Shown here: in pieces, positions 25,258 through 37,254 of the stretch | Layout of the letters: the number at the start of each line of letters is the position of its first letter | Position numbering within the stretch: position 1 is the first letter of the stretch | NCBI GenBank assembly: GCA_025403435.1 | Contig: CM046345.1 | Span: forward strand, 8,250,235-8,314,234 | Origin: Artocarpus heterophyllus | Taxonomy: Eukaryota > Streptophyta > Magnoliopsida > Rosales > Moraceae | DNA: 64,000 nucleotides | Direction of reading: 5' to 3' | Notes under the pieces: model-generated | The model's input: only the letters and a program-made list of their open reading frames with translations | What the model was told of the DNA's origin: nothing | Databases searched by the model: none | Program-made: the position numbers and the translations under genes

Positions 25258-27132
25258 TTAGTTACAGCTTGGTGGATTTAGACATTTATATACAGCAGAT
25301 GCAGGTTGCTTATAAGCAGGTATACTATTTGTGTCAACAAATCTGACTTCCCCTGGTGCAAAAGATAGTTCTCTGTGTCTGAAATAAAAAACCAAGACGT
25401 TTTTAAAAGTTAATATTTCAAGGCATCTAAAAAGAACCAATTGGGGTCGAAAAACTAATTACCTTCGCAGATCGAGGCCAACTAAACCGGCTTGGAGGAC
25501 AGTCAAATTGTCGGAATCTGGCGAGACAATGATCACGGTGTCACCGGAGTATTGAGTCTCGAGAATGGACATAAGCTGTGTCACACGTACAAACACATCT
25601 GCAACACTTTCGTTTGGGGTTCCATCGTCAATGGGAGGAGGCTTTGTGGTTGGAGAAATACTATCTGATGCATATACCTGACAAACATATTCACCACATT
25701 TACATGACAACTTTCTTCTCGATGAAAATCCCACTTGATAAAGTCAAAGAAAGATTTTGTTTTCTTTTTTACAGTAAGATAATTATGTTACTTCTGAAAC
25801 AGATTCCAATCTCTTTCCTTCATAAGCTCCCAATCCACGGGCATCCAAAAAGCTATATTCTGGGACGATATAGCTGCAACAAAGAAATAAGTTTTAACAT
25901 TTTCATTTTTTTAAAAAAAATCTCATGGTACTAACATGCAAATAGAGGAAATCAACACAACTATACAATGCTAATAAGAACAAACAGCTCAACCAAATCT
26001 CACAAGTGTGAAAATCTCACAACATTTCTCTAAAAAAATCACATCTTTGAATCAACTTTAGCACCAAATTGTGAACCTTCGACTAATCCCATTAACTGAT
26101 GCAATGATCTCTGCAGCCTGGTAAGCTCTCTGAGTGATGGAAGGCCAAATCCAACAGCCCTTTTCACAAGCCCCCATTTCCGTCAACTCAAAAGCCGCCT
26201 TCAGTGTCTGCTTCTTTCCTCTCTCCGACAAGCCGCTATCAACTGACGTTTTCGTCACCGGGTTTGTGTTTATTATCCCCAAGCTCTCAAATTCAGACTC
26301 ACCAGCCCTCACCAGAAAATACCTTCAAACATCAAAACAAAAATACAAATCATAAAATTAAAAATCATTCACTTATACCAACATGCTTCATTTTTCACTG
26401 ATGAGAAAGCGCAAGAAACCATAACAAGCACAACATCTTGAAAATGAAAATTAACACACTCAACTGTATCCCAATACTAATATGGTCTTAGGGGTCAAAT
26501 TTTAGTTATTTCTGAAGACACAAAGAACAACAAATACCACAAGCCATAAAACCTCATCATTTTCCTTCCCACTTTCCTCCTATTTATATGAAAATTGACT
26601 CAAAAGAACAAAGTGTCAAAAGACCACATTTTTCACTAACGAGAAGGTGCAAGAAACTATAACAAGCACAACATACCTTGAAGGGAAAAAACACACACAC
26701 ACTCAGCTGTATCCCAATACTGTAGTAATCTATGGTCAAATTTTAATTCTTCCTGAAGCAAAAGAATAAAGATCAGACGCCATAAAATCCGATCATATAG
26801 CTTCTTTTCCTCCATTTTCTTGGTAACGAAACAAGTAATGAGCTAGAACAGAGTGAAAAACTCGGTGGGGATATACTGAATTACCGGTTGGTGAGGCGCA
26901 CTGGGGGCATCTGAAATAGGCCACGAGCAACTGATTTCGGCTTGAATTTGGAGTCAAGACCAAAATCTACAAAATGGGTTGCGGAGAGAGTGAGAAAAGC
27001 AGTGAGGAGGTTTCGGCGGTTGATGGGCAAGATTGAATTTTGGTGATTGTTGATGGACGGTGTTGATGGAGGCAGAGATGGGTCGTTGTGAGGCGCAGGA
27101 GAGGGTCTAAGAGAGGAACGGATTGCCAGCAT
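25258..27132 (-). CDS. Plastid-type histidine-phosphatase-fold (phosphoglycerate mutase family) protein, 5 exons
   Basis: Exons, in minus-strand order: 27132-26885, 26322-26077, 25873-25792, 25677-25463, 25378-25258. All are GT-AG and in phase, giving 303 aa. Residues 1-70 look like a plastid targeting region containing INRRNLLTAFLTLSATHF (twin arginine at 39-40 before a hydrophobic stretch). The mutase-like body runs from about 79: RYFLVRAGESEFESLG (83-98), LSERGKKQ (114-121), SITQRAYQAAEIIASVNG (144-161), GLGAYEGKRL, GTPNESVADVF, and VIIVSPDSDNL (241-251). In active family members the first motif is LVRHGE and the last VSHG. Here Ala89 and Pro245 stand where the catalytic histidines belong, so ordinary phosphatase or mutase chemistry is unlikely. 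Similar plant proteins are annotated only as phosphoglycerate mutase family proteins. An in-frame ATG at 27228 would add 32 residues; 27132 is preferred as the more transit-peptide-like start. Confidence 0.88.
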
Positions 27133-27242
27133 TATGGCGGTTCTTTTGGTGTTCCACCAAAAACTTACATTATCTACTTGGGACTTCACACCCAGCAACA
27201 AAAAATCTTCTTTGGACTTGAGTACCACGTTCTATCACTAAT

Positions 27243-27293
27243 CGACATGTCGTATATTGGAATAATGAATTTTGAGGAAACGACATGTCGTTT
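27243..27293. promoter_or_regulatory. Pair of CGACATGTCG palindromes upstream of the mutase-like gene
   Basis: CGACATGTCG at 27243-27252 and AAACGACATGTCGTTT at 27278-27293, 111-161 bp before the ATG at 27132. They match the cluster downstream of the gene. A regulatory role is inference. Confidence 0.45.
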
Positions 27294-27517
27294 AACGGTA
27301 ACCCCTCTGCCAAAAAAAGATTTCCATGTTCAAAAACTCTCACCATGATATTGTGATACAACGGTTTGTGTCAAAATGCGTTTTGGTGATTTGGGTTGAC
27401 AGTAGATTATTTTTTCATATCCGAGTAAGAAATTCTCATCCATTTTTTAAACGGTTAACAATTTCGAGGCACTTGTCTGCTAAACATAGCTCTTACTAAT
27501 TAAGTCCCTGGAGTTTG

Positions 27518-29667
27518 TGTAACGCCCCGAAGTTTATTTAGTGTTAATATAATATAAATGATGAATTAGTGTGTCATAATTAATGTTTTAACTTTAATTA
27601 AATTATTTGGTTGGGTTTTGAATTTTTAGTTGTTTTGTTAAATTAATGAATTCGAAGGATTTCCTATTTGTTTTAAAATGATGTTTTGAGTTTTAAAACA
27701 CAACAATTTGTAAAATGTTAAAAATACTCCGTTTTGTAAAACCGTGGGCGACACATGGTTTTCGCACAGTAAAACCGCCAATCGATTTTCTCTATTTATT
27801 TCCTTCCTCTCTCTCTCCTCTCATTCCCTCCCGTGACATTCTCTCTCTCTCTCTCTCTCTATTTCTCTCTCGGCAGCTCACTCTCTCCCTCTACATCTCT
27901 CTCAAATTTTTAAACCCAATTTCGAATCCAAGCTTCAGGTTAGCAAGGAGGAAGCTCGGGGACGTGATTCGGCAACCGAGAACGAGGATTGAAGCTTCGA
28001 TTCGAGGTTAGATTCGAAATTTCTAAACTTTTTACAAAATTTTCAATTTTGTGTGTTTTTGAAATCTAAGTTTGTTTAAGCTTAGAAAACCTTGGATTTG
28101 AGTTAGATGAACTTAGAACAACTAGAATCTAAGCTTAGATTGAAGAAAAATGGATTGAATTCAAGATTTTTCATTTTTCCCCTCATTTTCTCATTTTCAG
28201 ATTTTTGAGGATTTCGAGTTCAATTCTTGTTTAAATGAGTCCAAACATGTTTTAGAATGTTTTTCTATCAACTATGATTATTTTTCATGCCTGGGATTTG
28301 AGAAAAACAGGTTGGAACCAAGATTTGGATTTTGGGGATCGAGAAACCCGTGGCTGGGATTTCTGGATTTTCTCAGTTCGGCAGGCCGGAGTGATGATCG
28401 GCAGGCCGGTGTTCTTCCGACCGGCAGGCTGAATATGGGGAAATGTTCGGCCGACCGAACTTTGCTTCCGGCAGGCCGAACTGTGCAGTTCGGCAGGCCA
28501 AAGCAGGGTGTCCGGCAGGCCGACCGAGGCATGGAAAATTTTGTGATTTTTACCCGTTTTCACTGTTTTGAACCCAGATTTAAATCCCAACCTTATAGAA
28601 TGATTTTAATGATACAAATGGCACACTAGGACATCATGAAATGGTTTAATAATATAGAAGGTCTCAAACTAGATATTGATTGACTTAGTTGGTATCTAGG
28701 ATCGTTCGTGGTTCTGTGGAGCTATAGCGGACCGGGATTACGGTGTGGGGTACCGGCACGAGTATTGAGGTAGGACTTCTACCCTATTTCTTTGGTAGCC
28801 TGGTTTTGAAATGATTTGGCTTTAAAAATGATTTCCATCAAAATATTTTCAACGGTTGTTTGAAAATGGTTTTATCGGTTGTATTTTAATATACCGTGAT
28901 TATGAAATGAATTTCATAATGAACGTAATTGACAACACTCGGTAATTGGGTTTTGAATGATAATGATAATAAACACATAGGCATGATGCCATATCAGAGA
29001 TCGGGTCGTGTAGCGATCGACCTTGGGGGCAGGTCCCGAAACCCAGCTGGGCCACTACGGTGGTGTTATCATGGTTTGCCTAGGTAAAAGTAAAATGGTG
29101 TTTTGATTTGACGAGTAGACTATTCTGTGTCAGGATGGTTCTACTCAAATTATTTATTTATTTATTAATTTAAGTTTCCTTTTGAATAACTTCTAATAAT
29201 GCTATGTTCCTTTGCATTAAATTATTTTTTATAAAACATAGTCCTACTGAGCCTTTTGCTCACGTTTTATCTGTTTTAAATCCCCCCCTTCTAGGTGGTT
29301 TCCCATTTAGGTTTGGAGAAGATTCTTCGGACCGAACTCAGGAGCAATAGGAGAATTTATTTATATTCTGTATTATTAATCAAGGCATGTAAGATTTTAA
29401 CTTTATTCGTACTTGGACTGTAATTGTATTTATGATATTGTTAGTACCATGTGTGTGCACAAGTTGGGGGTTGTGGAACCCATATTCGTGGTTTTTATTT
29501 AATTTCTATTATTTGCCTAAGATTTTATAAATTCTTTTATAAAATGTGGTGGAAAATCTTCTTAATTTTCATTTAATTTGATTCTTAAACTCTCGATTTC
29601 AATTAAATCCTCTTTTAATTAATCTAAATATTCCGCCACGTCACCTCCCGTACTCCGGGGCGTGACA
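27518..29667 (+). mobile_element. Solo LTR, copy 1 (2150 bp)
   Basis: It starts TGTAACGCCCCG and ends CGGGGCGTGACA, with inverted termini and TG...CA ends. The flanks are GTTTG (27513-27517) and GTCTG (29668-29672), a 5-bp target duplication with one change. No primer-binding site or coding region follows, so the internal part was lost by LTR-LTR recombination. A TATA-like TCTATTTATT near 27790 is followed by a long CT-rich run, a likely U3/R start. It aligns along its whole length with 35083-37249. Confidence 0.88.
28370..28530 (+). repeat. GC-rich array of CGGCAGGCCG motifs in solo LTR copy 1
   Basis: Six GGCAGGC cores and two CCGACCGA variants occur in about 160 bp. Many read TTCGG-CAGG-CCGAA, a 5-bp stem with a 4-nt loop. 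The counterpart in copy 2 is 35950-36125. Confidence 0.8.
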
Positions 29668-30826
29668 GTCTGGGTAAGCTAAGATTCTCCATGATCACTC
29701 CCTTAATTAGCATTGAAAGACAAAGCACAAACCAAGCCAAAATTGCCCAGGATGCAACTCTAACTACTCTCGGCTCACTCCTTAGCTTAAGCATTCTTAT
29801 ATTTACAATTTGACACACTCTCTCTGAAAATCTGCTATAAAGACAGTACAATGTACGCAGTAACATAATAGTAGAAAACTTCTCCTTCTGTCTTCTTGTT
29901 CCGAGAGCTTCATAGCCAGCCATAACCCCTCTCTCTCTCCTAGATAGCAAGGAAGGACTTGCAGTGATGACTGCAAATGCACGCCTTACTAGTTTAGTTG
30001 GCTACTGAAGGCAAAAAGGAAGCATCTTCTTTATACCACATTTCTGATTTTATAATTGGGAAAGCTCTAGGATTTATCAATACCATGGTCTCCTGAATTA
30101 GTCCTTGGCCCCTTAAAACTTCTTCTAATAATAAGCATCTTAATCTTGACCGTCGTGTAGTTAGACTATGTTCCGTTTAACTCTCACTGAAGATCAAACT
30201 TTTAAAAAATAATTAACCTCATGTTTAGGAGATAAATTTAAATTCATAAGTTTGAATTATTTATACCGCAAAACTCTTACTATTTGCCAAACACCCACTA
30301 GAAAAATTTTAAAAAAAACTTGATTACCTAACCCCATACGGCTACTAAACCCTAGCATTAATCCATCCATTTTCCAACCTTTTTACTCCACTTTTTAATT
30401 TCAAAGCTTAATCACTTAAACCATCATCACCCACTTTTGTACTGATTCCCTTCCAAGAACACTTTATAAGAATAGTGTTAACACTTTTCCGGCACACTTT
30501 TATAGAAGCAAAAATTTTGCGTAAAGAAAAGAATATCACATAACAATCACATAATATACAACACACCCTTCTCAAAAACACACACACACACACACACCTC
30601 TCAAGTCTTCTTGCACTAGTCCCTTTCTCTCCATTGTCTTCTCTTGCCTCTACACAAAAAAAAAAAGAAAAAAAGAAAAAAAAAACATGAGAAGCTTTAA
30701 TTTCTTGCTCTAATCTCTTTTCTTGATATCCCAAGAAAGAACCACCTCATTTTAATTCTTTGCAAATTACCTTTTTATTCTTTTTTTTTTTTTGGGTTTT
30801 CTTATCCTATTAATTTTTTTTTTCAG
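29668..30826. other. Between solo LTR copy 1 and the BURP fragment
   Basis: Contains a minus-strand frame (about 29989-29624) whose last codons lie in the LTR; no family recognised. A (CA)n tract and poly-A runs occur at 30580-30690. Confidence 0.4.
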
Positions 30827-31227
30827 GTGTTACAATTACAAGTAAGTGCCAGTAGTGAAGGCATAGAGAAAAACAAGAATCCATTCACGGCAAAGGCTTC
30901 ATTGATAAAGGCATTGGAACAAGCAAATCTCCAACGATCTTCCCAAACCAAACTTCCTTCTCTCAAAGGCCTCTCCACTGGGACCCAACAAGGCAGCGAT
31001 TCTGGTCAAACTCGCCACTCAGAAAGCTCTCTCCACTCACCTCGACTCGTTCTGTTCACTCGCCAACCTTTTCTGCCCATTCAACGACGACGAAACGAAG
31101 CCACACCAAGCGACCTCCCAAAAACGATGACGTTTCGGGCAAGAAGGACTCCAACTTCATGACCTACGCTAACAGGAATTTCGCCGACTACGGGTCCTCC
31201 CCAGTAGGCGGAGCCGCTAAAATTTGA
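30827..31227 (+). pseudogene. Fragment of a BURP / polygalacturonase non-catalytic (PG1-beta-type) gene
   Basis: After a pyrimidine-rich stretch and CAG (30826), one frame reads NPFTAKASLI, the conserved start of mature PG1-beta proteins. The match then moves one frame on at about 30908-30911 (HWNKQISNDLPKPNFLLSKA and ALSTHLDSFCSLANLFC). It moves again between about 31085 and 31126 (KDSNFMTYANRNFADYGSSP). It stops at TGA 31225-31227. These are the family's N-terminal blocks in order, so the identification is firm. The FXXY repeats and C-terminal BURP domain are absent downstream. Two net +1 shifts and the missing 3' part make it a pseudogene. A possible first exon with a degenerate signal peptide starts at ATG 30688 but already has a stop. 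Confidence 0.8.
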
Positions 31228-34200
31228 CTTGTGTTATACTTTGTATCAAATTTGATGCAAAGTACAACATATGCTAAATTTAACACTCATAGCAATGCAA
31301 TAAAGAGTGATTTTCCTACTCCAATACTAAAATTTATTTGAGAAGATTTTGACAAAAGGGTCAAAAAAAAATTTTAATTAGGTAAACGGTATTTTTTTTA
31401 AAATAAAAAATACGTTTTTTTATGCAGGTAAACTGTCTTAGTTTTTTTCAAAAAAAATAAGGAAAATGACTGTAGCAGGATAAAAAACCTCAACAGGATG
31501 AAAAAAAAAATGAAACAATTTTGATGTCTAAAAAGTTTTTTTTGTGTGCCAAAAACTATCCTAAAAAAAAGGACCATTTATCAAAAAAAATTTTGTCAGA
31601 GGCCCTTTTTAAAAATCCCCCTAAAATTTGATATTGACACACTAATTGATATTACATGAAGATACTTTAGGATATTGATAATAGCTAGATACCCAATATT
31701 TTATTAAGAGTTTGTCTAATTTAGTCATCCAGAAAAGATCCTCTTACACCATAAGTAGAAGTAGGGTTGGAACATGATATTTATTTTATCAATTATATAA
31801 CAATGATTTTAAGCAGATTCAACACTAGTTTGAGATTAAAAAAAATCTTTATTATTTCACCTTTGCTTGTGATCTTATAGTTGCATTATAAGTTATGAAA
31901 TAGAATATCATGGAACTAAAACTCAGTATCATAAGTGGAGTAACTTCATTAATCTCCTAGTCAATTTAATAAAATCTCAATTAACTTAATATGAATTATT
32001 TCGTCATAACTTCCATTTTTCTCTTGAGCACGGGGAGGCGACCATTTTGCATCCATTACCCTTTGGAATCATAACTTGCAGACATGCCAAAGAAGTAAAG
32101 GGATAAATATTATGTTTGTCTCTATGACGGCGTTGTGAGTGCCATTAGTGCTATTGAGCATCAGATGGATTTTCCCTGTAAACATGTACTTATTTGTGCA
32201 TACAAAATTGGCTTCAATGGTTTGCGGTGAAGGGTGATGTGAGAGAAAATAGAAGTATTTAAGCATTTTATTCCTTTAGGTTCGGAGAAAAAGTAAAATA
32301 GCATATTTAGGTTAAAATTTAGTAAATAAAGTAATATAGTTTCAAAATGTGTAGTAATTAGCATACCATAAGAAATTAAATAACATCTCAACCAAAATTA
32401 GTTCTAAGTTCTGACCAGTTCTCCCAAACGCTCTAATATACGTGTGCTGGAGCATACGCTTAGAGAATTTACCTAACAAACTTTTTGTACTTTGAAAAAT
32501 TGTCCATTGATCAAAAATTAGGTGTTGATCCTTTTTTCATTTAGTAACCATGTGGCGAGGTTACTAATTAGAGTCTCATTCCAACGGCTTGACAAATTTA
32601 AAGAGCTAGTTACCAAAGTTAAAACTTTTAGCACACTTTTCACACTTTGAAAAATTGTGATCCATTGATTAAAAATTTGGCCCCTAAAAAAAAAAGGCAT
32701 TGTCTTTTTTTAATAATCCTTTGGCGAGGTTGTAAATTGGGATCTTATTGCAACTACTTAACAAAATGAAGAGAGTTAATTACTAAAGGGTTAAAACTTT
32801 TCACGAACGTTTCCTACTTTGACAAATTGTTCATTGATTAAAATTTTGGTATTTTAGACGTTTCTTTCAGTAACTATCTGGGAAGATTATTAAATGGAGA
32901 TTTGTTGCATCGACTTAAGTAATTTAAAGAGATAGTTACTAAAGTAAAAACTTTGAAACAATTTACTAGAAGGTTAGAACACTAGTTCTATGTTTGGTAA
33001 GAAGAAGGGAGGGAGGAGGTGGGCGGAAGAATGGTGGAATAAGTGGGCGAATCCATTGTATAGAGGGAGAGTCTTTACTTTTGGGCCCACCAATTTAAAT
33101 CCTTCACCTAAATTTAAGTTAAAAAGACCTTTCTACTATCCAAAATAAATTATTAATATATACTACAATACACATTATAGTCATTAAACAAATAAGTATC
33201 TCTATTCTTTTGATTACTCCTCCCTTTTATGTAATCATCTTCAACCTTTATATTCTTATCTCTTTAGGCTCCAATTCTCTACCTGCCTTCCTAACCTCCA
33301 TTTGTTACAATCCGATTTTTTGGACCGTTACTTAATGTTTTTTTAAACTTGATTTTTTCTTAATTAAATTACAAAAAGTGCAATAATTTTTTTTAAAACT
33401 TTATAGTAAAGACTTTCAACTTACATTAACATATTTTTCTTCATAAATTTATATCACAAAAGTTATAATTAATGTGATATTAATTTCATCTTAAGAATAT
33501 TTTACAAATTTTTGAGTTTTTAAACTCACAAAATTTGCACATCTAAAAATACTCCATATTACACAAAATTTACATTCATAATGCACATTTATATTATTCA
33601 TAAATAGTTCATATTTTATTGTAATCTAATAAAATATGATTTTATTGAGGAAAATTTATTTTTTAAAATCTAAATTAAATTCTAAATTGAAACTAAAAAA
33701 TTTACTCATACATTACACCATCTCTACTACCAAATGAAGTAGAAAGCCGAAAACTCAAAATAGATTGGGGGGCTTGTCAATATAAAGTTGAGACGCAGTC
33801 AAATCTCCTACTTGATGGGCTTGGTCACCTAGTCATGATAACCCATGTGTTTTAGCCTATGACCCACATTTAGGGCCCCCAAAAGTTTCAACCTTCATTT
33901 TCTATGACCACTGTCAACTTCAACTGTGGGAATACCCTGTATCCCTTAGAAAAGAACTTGATATATGGGGGCACTTTTGTGTGAGTGTAGGGGATCTTTG
34001 ACCATTTTCCAAAATCCCTAACTATAATAAGAAAACTGTTGAATATCAAAATCAAATGAAATTACAATTTTATGTCCATTATATATACTTTATATGCTTC
34101 CTTAATTATTTTATATTCTCTTATACATTTCTTCATTATATGCCACCTGGCCTAACTTTCCTTTACTCTTGAACGCCACAACAATTTACTGTACTTTTAA

Positions 34201-35077
34201 TTTTATGTTAATAATTTTACAATTTTTTGAGGAATTGAAACTTAATTCCAATAAAAATTAGTACAAACAAAGATCCAAAACAACCGCCTATTAGGCACCA
34301 AAGATCTTAGAAACCACTAGATCCGCCATATTACAATTATATCACGGGGATAGCCAACGACGTTGACCCATAGGGATAAATCTGCTCGACACTAAAAGAA
34401 GAGCTTACCAGTTGCTCACCGTCAGACTCCAAAACTGTAGATGGACATAGCCAATTTACCAAGACTTAATCCACCCAAAAGGGGCACTACTTATCTAGCA
34501 TAGAAACAATTCTAGCCAACCAAGACCATATACCCTATCGCTAATAAGAGGTATACAATCCAAAACAAACATAGAGGGGAGAGACCACCTCTTTTATTAC
34601 AACATGAATTACAAAACAAATACAAACATAAAACCAAATCTCCGCTAGAACATAGCCACCGCCATGATCCACGAAACCAAGATCCTGCAACGCCAATAGC
34701 CTCGAACCCTTCATCCCACAACTTCAACTGCCTATCCATCTGAGGTCATCCTTAGGTTCTCCTTGACTGGACCTACCCAATTTCTACCGCCCCCAATCAC
34801 CTGGCAGCACTAACCCAGCCTTACCCACAACTGCGACATCAAGGGGGAGATGACTAAGCTCGCCCAAACCACAACAGCCTCGGAAGACCACTCCCTCTCC
34901 TGCTGTCCTCCACCCCAATCCCACCTGAAGAAGCTCCAGGCCTTCCTCTCCCACCTAGGACAATGACGTCGGCTCTACTCTCCACTGGTAGGACCTTAGA
35001 TCTCCAGTGAACGGCCTTCCTCCCCAGCTCTGAACCCGTGCTTTGACTCAGGCCGTACTCCCTTCCCATGGTGTCAC
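31228..35077. other. Intergenic, no gene seen
   Basis: Mostly AT-rich, with the tandem repeat at 32480-32960. A GC-richer stretch starts at about 34.3 kb and is cut by solo LTR copy 2. No domain recognised there. Confidence 0.45.
32480..32960 (+). repeat. Tandem repeat, 3 diverged units of about 150-170 bp
   Basis: CTTTGAAAAATTGT recurs at 32490, 32643 and, with changes, 32815. Each is followed by a TGGCGAGGTT / TGGGAAGATT block and an AGTTAC / AAAACTTT block. Confidence 0.7.
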
Positions 35078-35082
35078 GAGTC

Positions 35083-37249
35083 TGTAATGCCCCAGAATTT
35101 ATTTGATGTTATTGTAATATAAATGATGAATTAGTGTGCCATAATTAATGTTTCAACATTAATTTGATTACTTGGTTGGATTTTGAATTTATGGTTGTTT
35201 TGTTAATTTGATGAATTCAAATGATTTCTTATTGTTTTAAAATGATGTTTTGAGTTTTAAAACACAACAATTTGTAAATTGTTAAAAATATCTCGTTTTA
35301 CAAAACCGTGGGTGGCACTTGGTTTCGCACAGTAAAACCGTCCACCGTTTCTCTCTATTTATTCCCTCTCTCTCACCCTCTTTCTCTCACTCTCTCTGAT
35401 CTCTCTCTCTCCTCTCTCTCTCCCATGAGCTATCTCTCACTCTCTATCTCGGTTCCCTCTCTCTCTCTCTCTCTCTCTCAATTTCTCCTTGAAATTTTGA
35501 ATCAAAATTTGATCCAAGGTTCGAGTTAGCAAGGAGGAAGCTCAGGAATGAGATTTGGCTATTAAAAACGTGGATTCAAAGCTTCGATTCAAGGTTAGTT
35601 TTGAAATTTTTAAACTTTTTCCTAAAATTTTCAATTTTGTGCATTTTTGAAATCTAGGCTTGCTTGAGCTTAGAAAACCTTTGTTTGAGTTAAATGAACT
35701 TAGAACAACTATAATCTAAGCTTAGATTGAAGAAAAACAGATTGAAATCAAGATTTTTTATTTTTCTCCTCATTTTTGGATTTTTTAGATTTTTGAGTTT
35801 AAATCTTGTTTAAATGAGTTCAAAAGTGTTCTAGTATGTTTTTCTATCAACTATGATTGTTTTCCATGCCTGGATTTAAGAAAAACAAGTTAAAATCAAG
35901 ATTTAGATTTTGGGGGAATTGAAACCCGTGGCTGGATTTCTGGGTTTTTCCAGTTCGACAGGCCGAACAACGTATTCGGCAGGCCGGATTAAGGATCGAC
36001 AGGCCGGTGTTCATCTGTCCGGCAGGCCGAACCTGAGGAATGACCGGTCGACCGGACTTGGTTTTCGGCAGGCCGAACTGCACAGTTCGGCCGGTCGAAG
36101 CAGGGAATCTTGCAGGCCGGTCGAACATGGAGAATTTTATGATTTTTCACATGTTTTCACAGTTTTGAACCTCGATTTAAATTCCAACCTTATAGAATGA
36201 TTTTAAAGATATAAATGGCACACTAGGATATCATGAAATGGTTTAGTAACATAGAATGTCTCGAACTAGATATTGATCGACTTAGTGTGTATCTAAGATC
36301 CTTCGTGGTTTCGCGGAGCTAAAGTATAGCGGACCGGGATTACGGTGTGGGGCACCGGCACGAGAATTGAGGTAGAACTTCTACCTCATTCCTTGGTAGC
36401 CTAGTTTCAAAATGATTTGGCTTTGAAAATGATTTCTATTAAAATGTTTTCAACGGTTGTTTGAAAATGAATTTATCGGTTATATTTTAATATACCGTGA
36501 ACTGAAATGGACTTCATAATAAATGTAAATGACAATACTCGGTAATTGGGTTTTGAATGATGATGGAAATAAACATATAGGCATGATGCCATATCAGAGA
36601 TCAGGTCGTGTAGAGATCGACCTTGGAGGCAGGTCCCGAAACCCAGCTGGGCCACTACGGTGGTGATATTATTATGGTTTGCCTAGGAAAAGAAAATGAT
36701 ATTTCTGGTTGTTCGAGTAAACTGTTCTGGGTAAGAACGGTTTTGTTTAACTTTATTTATTCATTTATTTATTCAAGGTTTCTTTTAAATGATTTCTGAA
36801 TAATGAAATGTTTCTTTAAATTAAATTATTTTATAAAACACAGTCCTACTGAGCCTTTCACTCACGTTTTATTTGTTTTTAAATTTTTCCCCTTTAGGTG
36901 GTTTTTCATTTAGGTTTGGAGAGGATTCATCGGACATGACACATGAGCAATAGAAGGACTAGTAAATTTATTTGTATTATTTAAATCAAGGCATGTAAGA
37001 TTTTAACTTTATTTGTACCTGGACTGTGATTGTATTTATGATATTGTCAGTACCATATGTGTGCACAAGTTGTGGTCTGTGGGACCCATACTCGCTATGT
37101 TTATTCTTTAATATTAATTATTCATGCAATGGCTTTCTTTAAATTTTCACATTTTATATTTAACTCAAACCCTTAAACTCTTAATTTTAATTAAATTATC
37201 TTTTAATTAATTTAAATAATATACCACTTCTCGTACTCTGGGCGTAACA
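35083..37249 (+). mobile_element. Solo LTR, copy 2 (2167 bp)
   Basis: It starts TGTAATGCCCC and ends GGGCGTAACA, flanked by a perfect 5-bp duplication GAGTC (35078-35082 and 37250-37254). It has the same orientation and layout as copy 1: CT-rich tract at about 35360-35480, GC-rich hairpin array at 35950-36125, and the conserved segment GACCGGGATTACGGTGTGGG near 36330. It sits in a locally GC-richer stretch (34.3-35.08 and 37.25-37.35 kb) that it split. Confidence 0.9.
35950..36125 (+). repeat. GC-rich array of CGGCAGGCCG motifs in solo LTR copy 2
   Basis: Same motif array as in copy 1, with substitutions such as CGACAGGCCG and CCGGTCGACCGG that often keep pairing potential. Confidence 0.8.
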
Positions 37250-37254
37250 GAGTC

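Noticed and set aside
28312..28629. 105-codon frame with repeated AGR/GRL residues
   Set aside because: Produced by the CGGCAGGCCG array in the solo LTR; overlapping frames on both strands are equally open.
34512..35069. Two minus-strand frames in the GC-richer stretch
   Set aside because: No domain and no splice structure; may be old transposon sequence.
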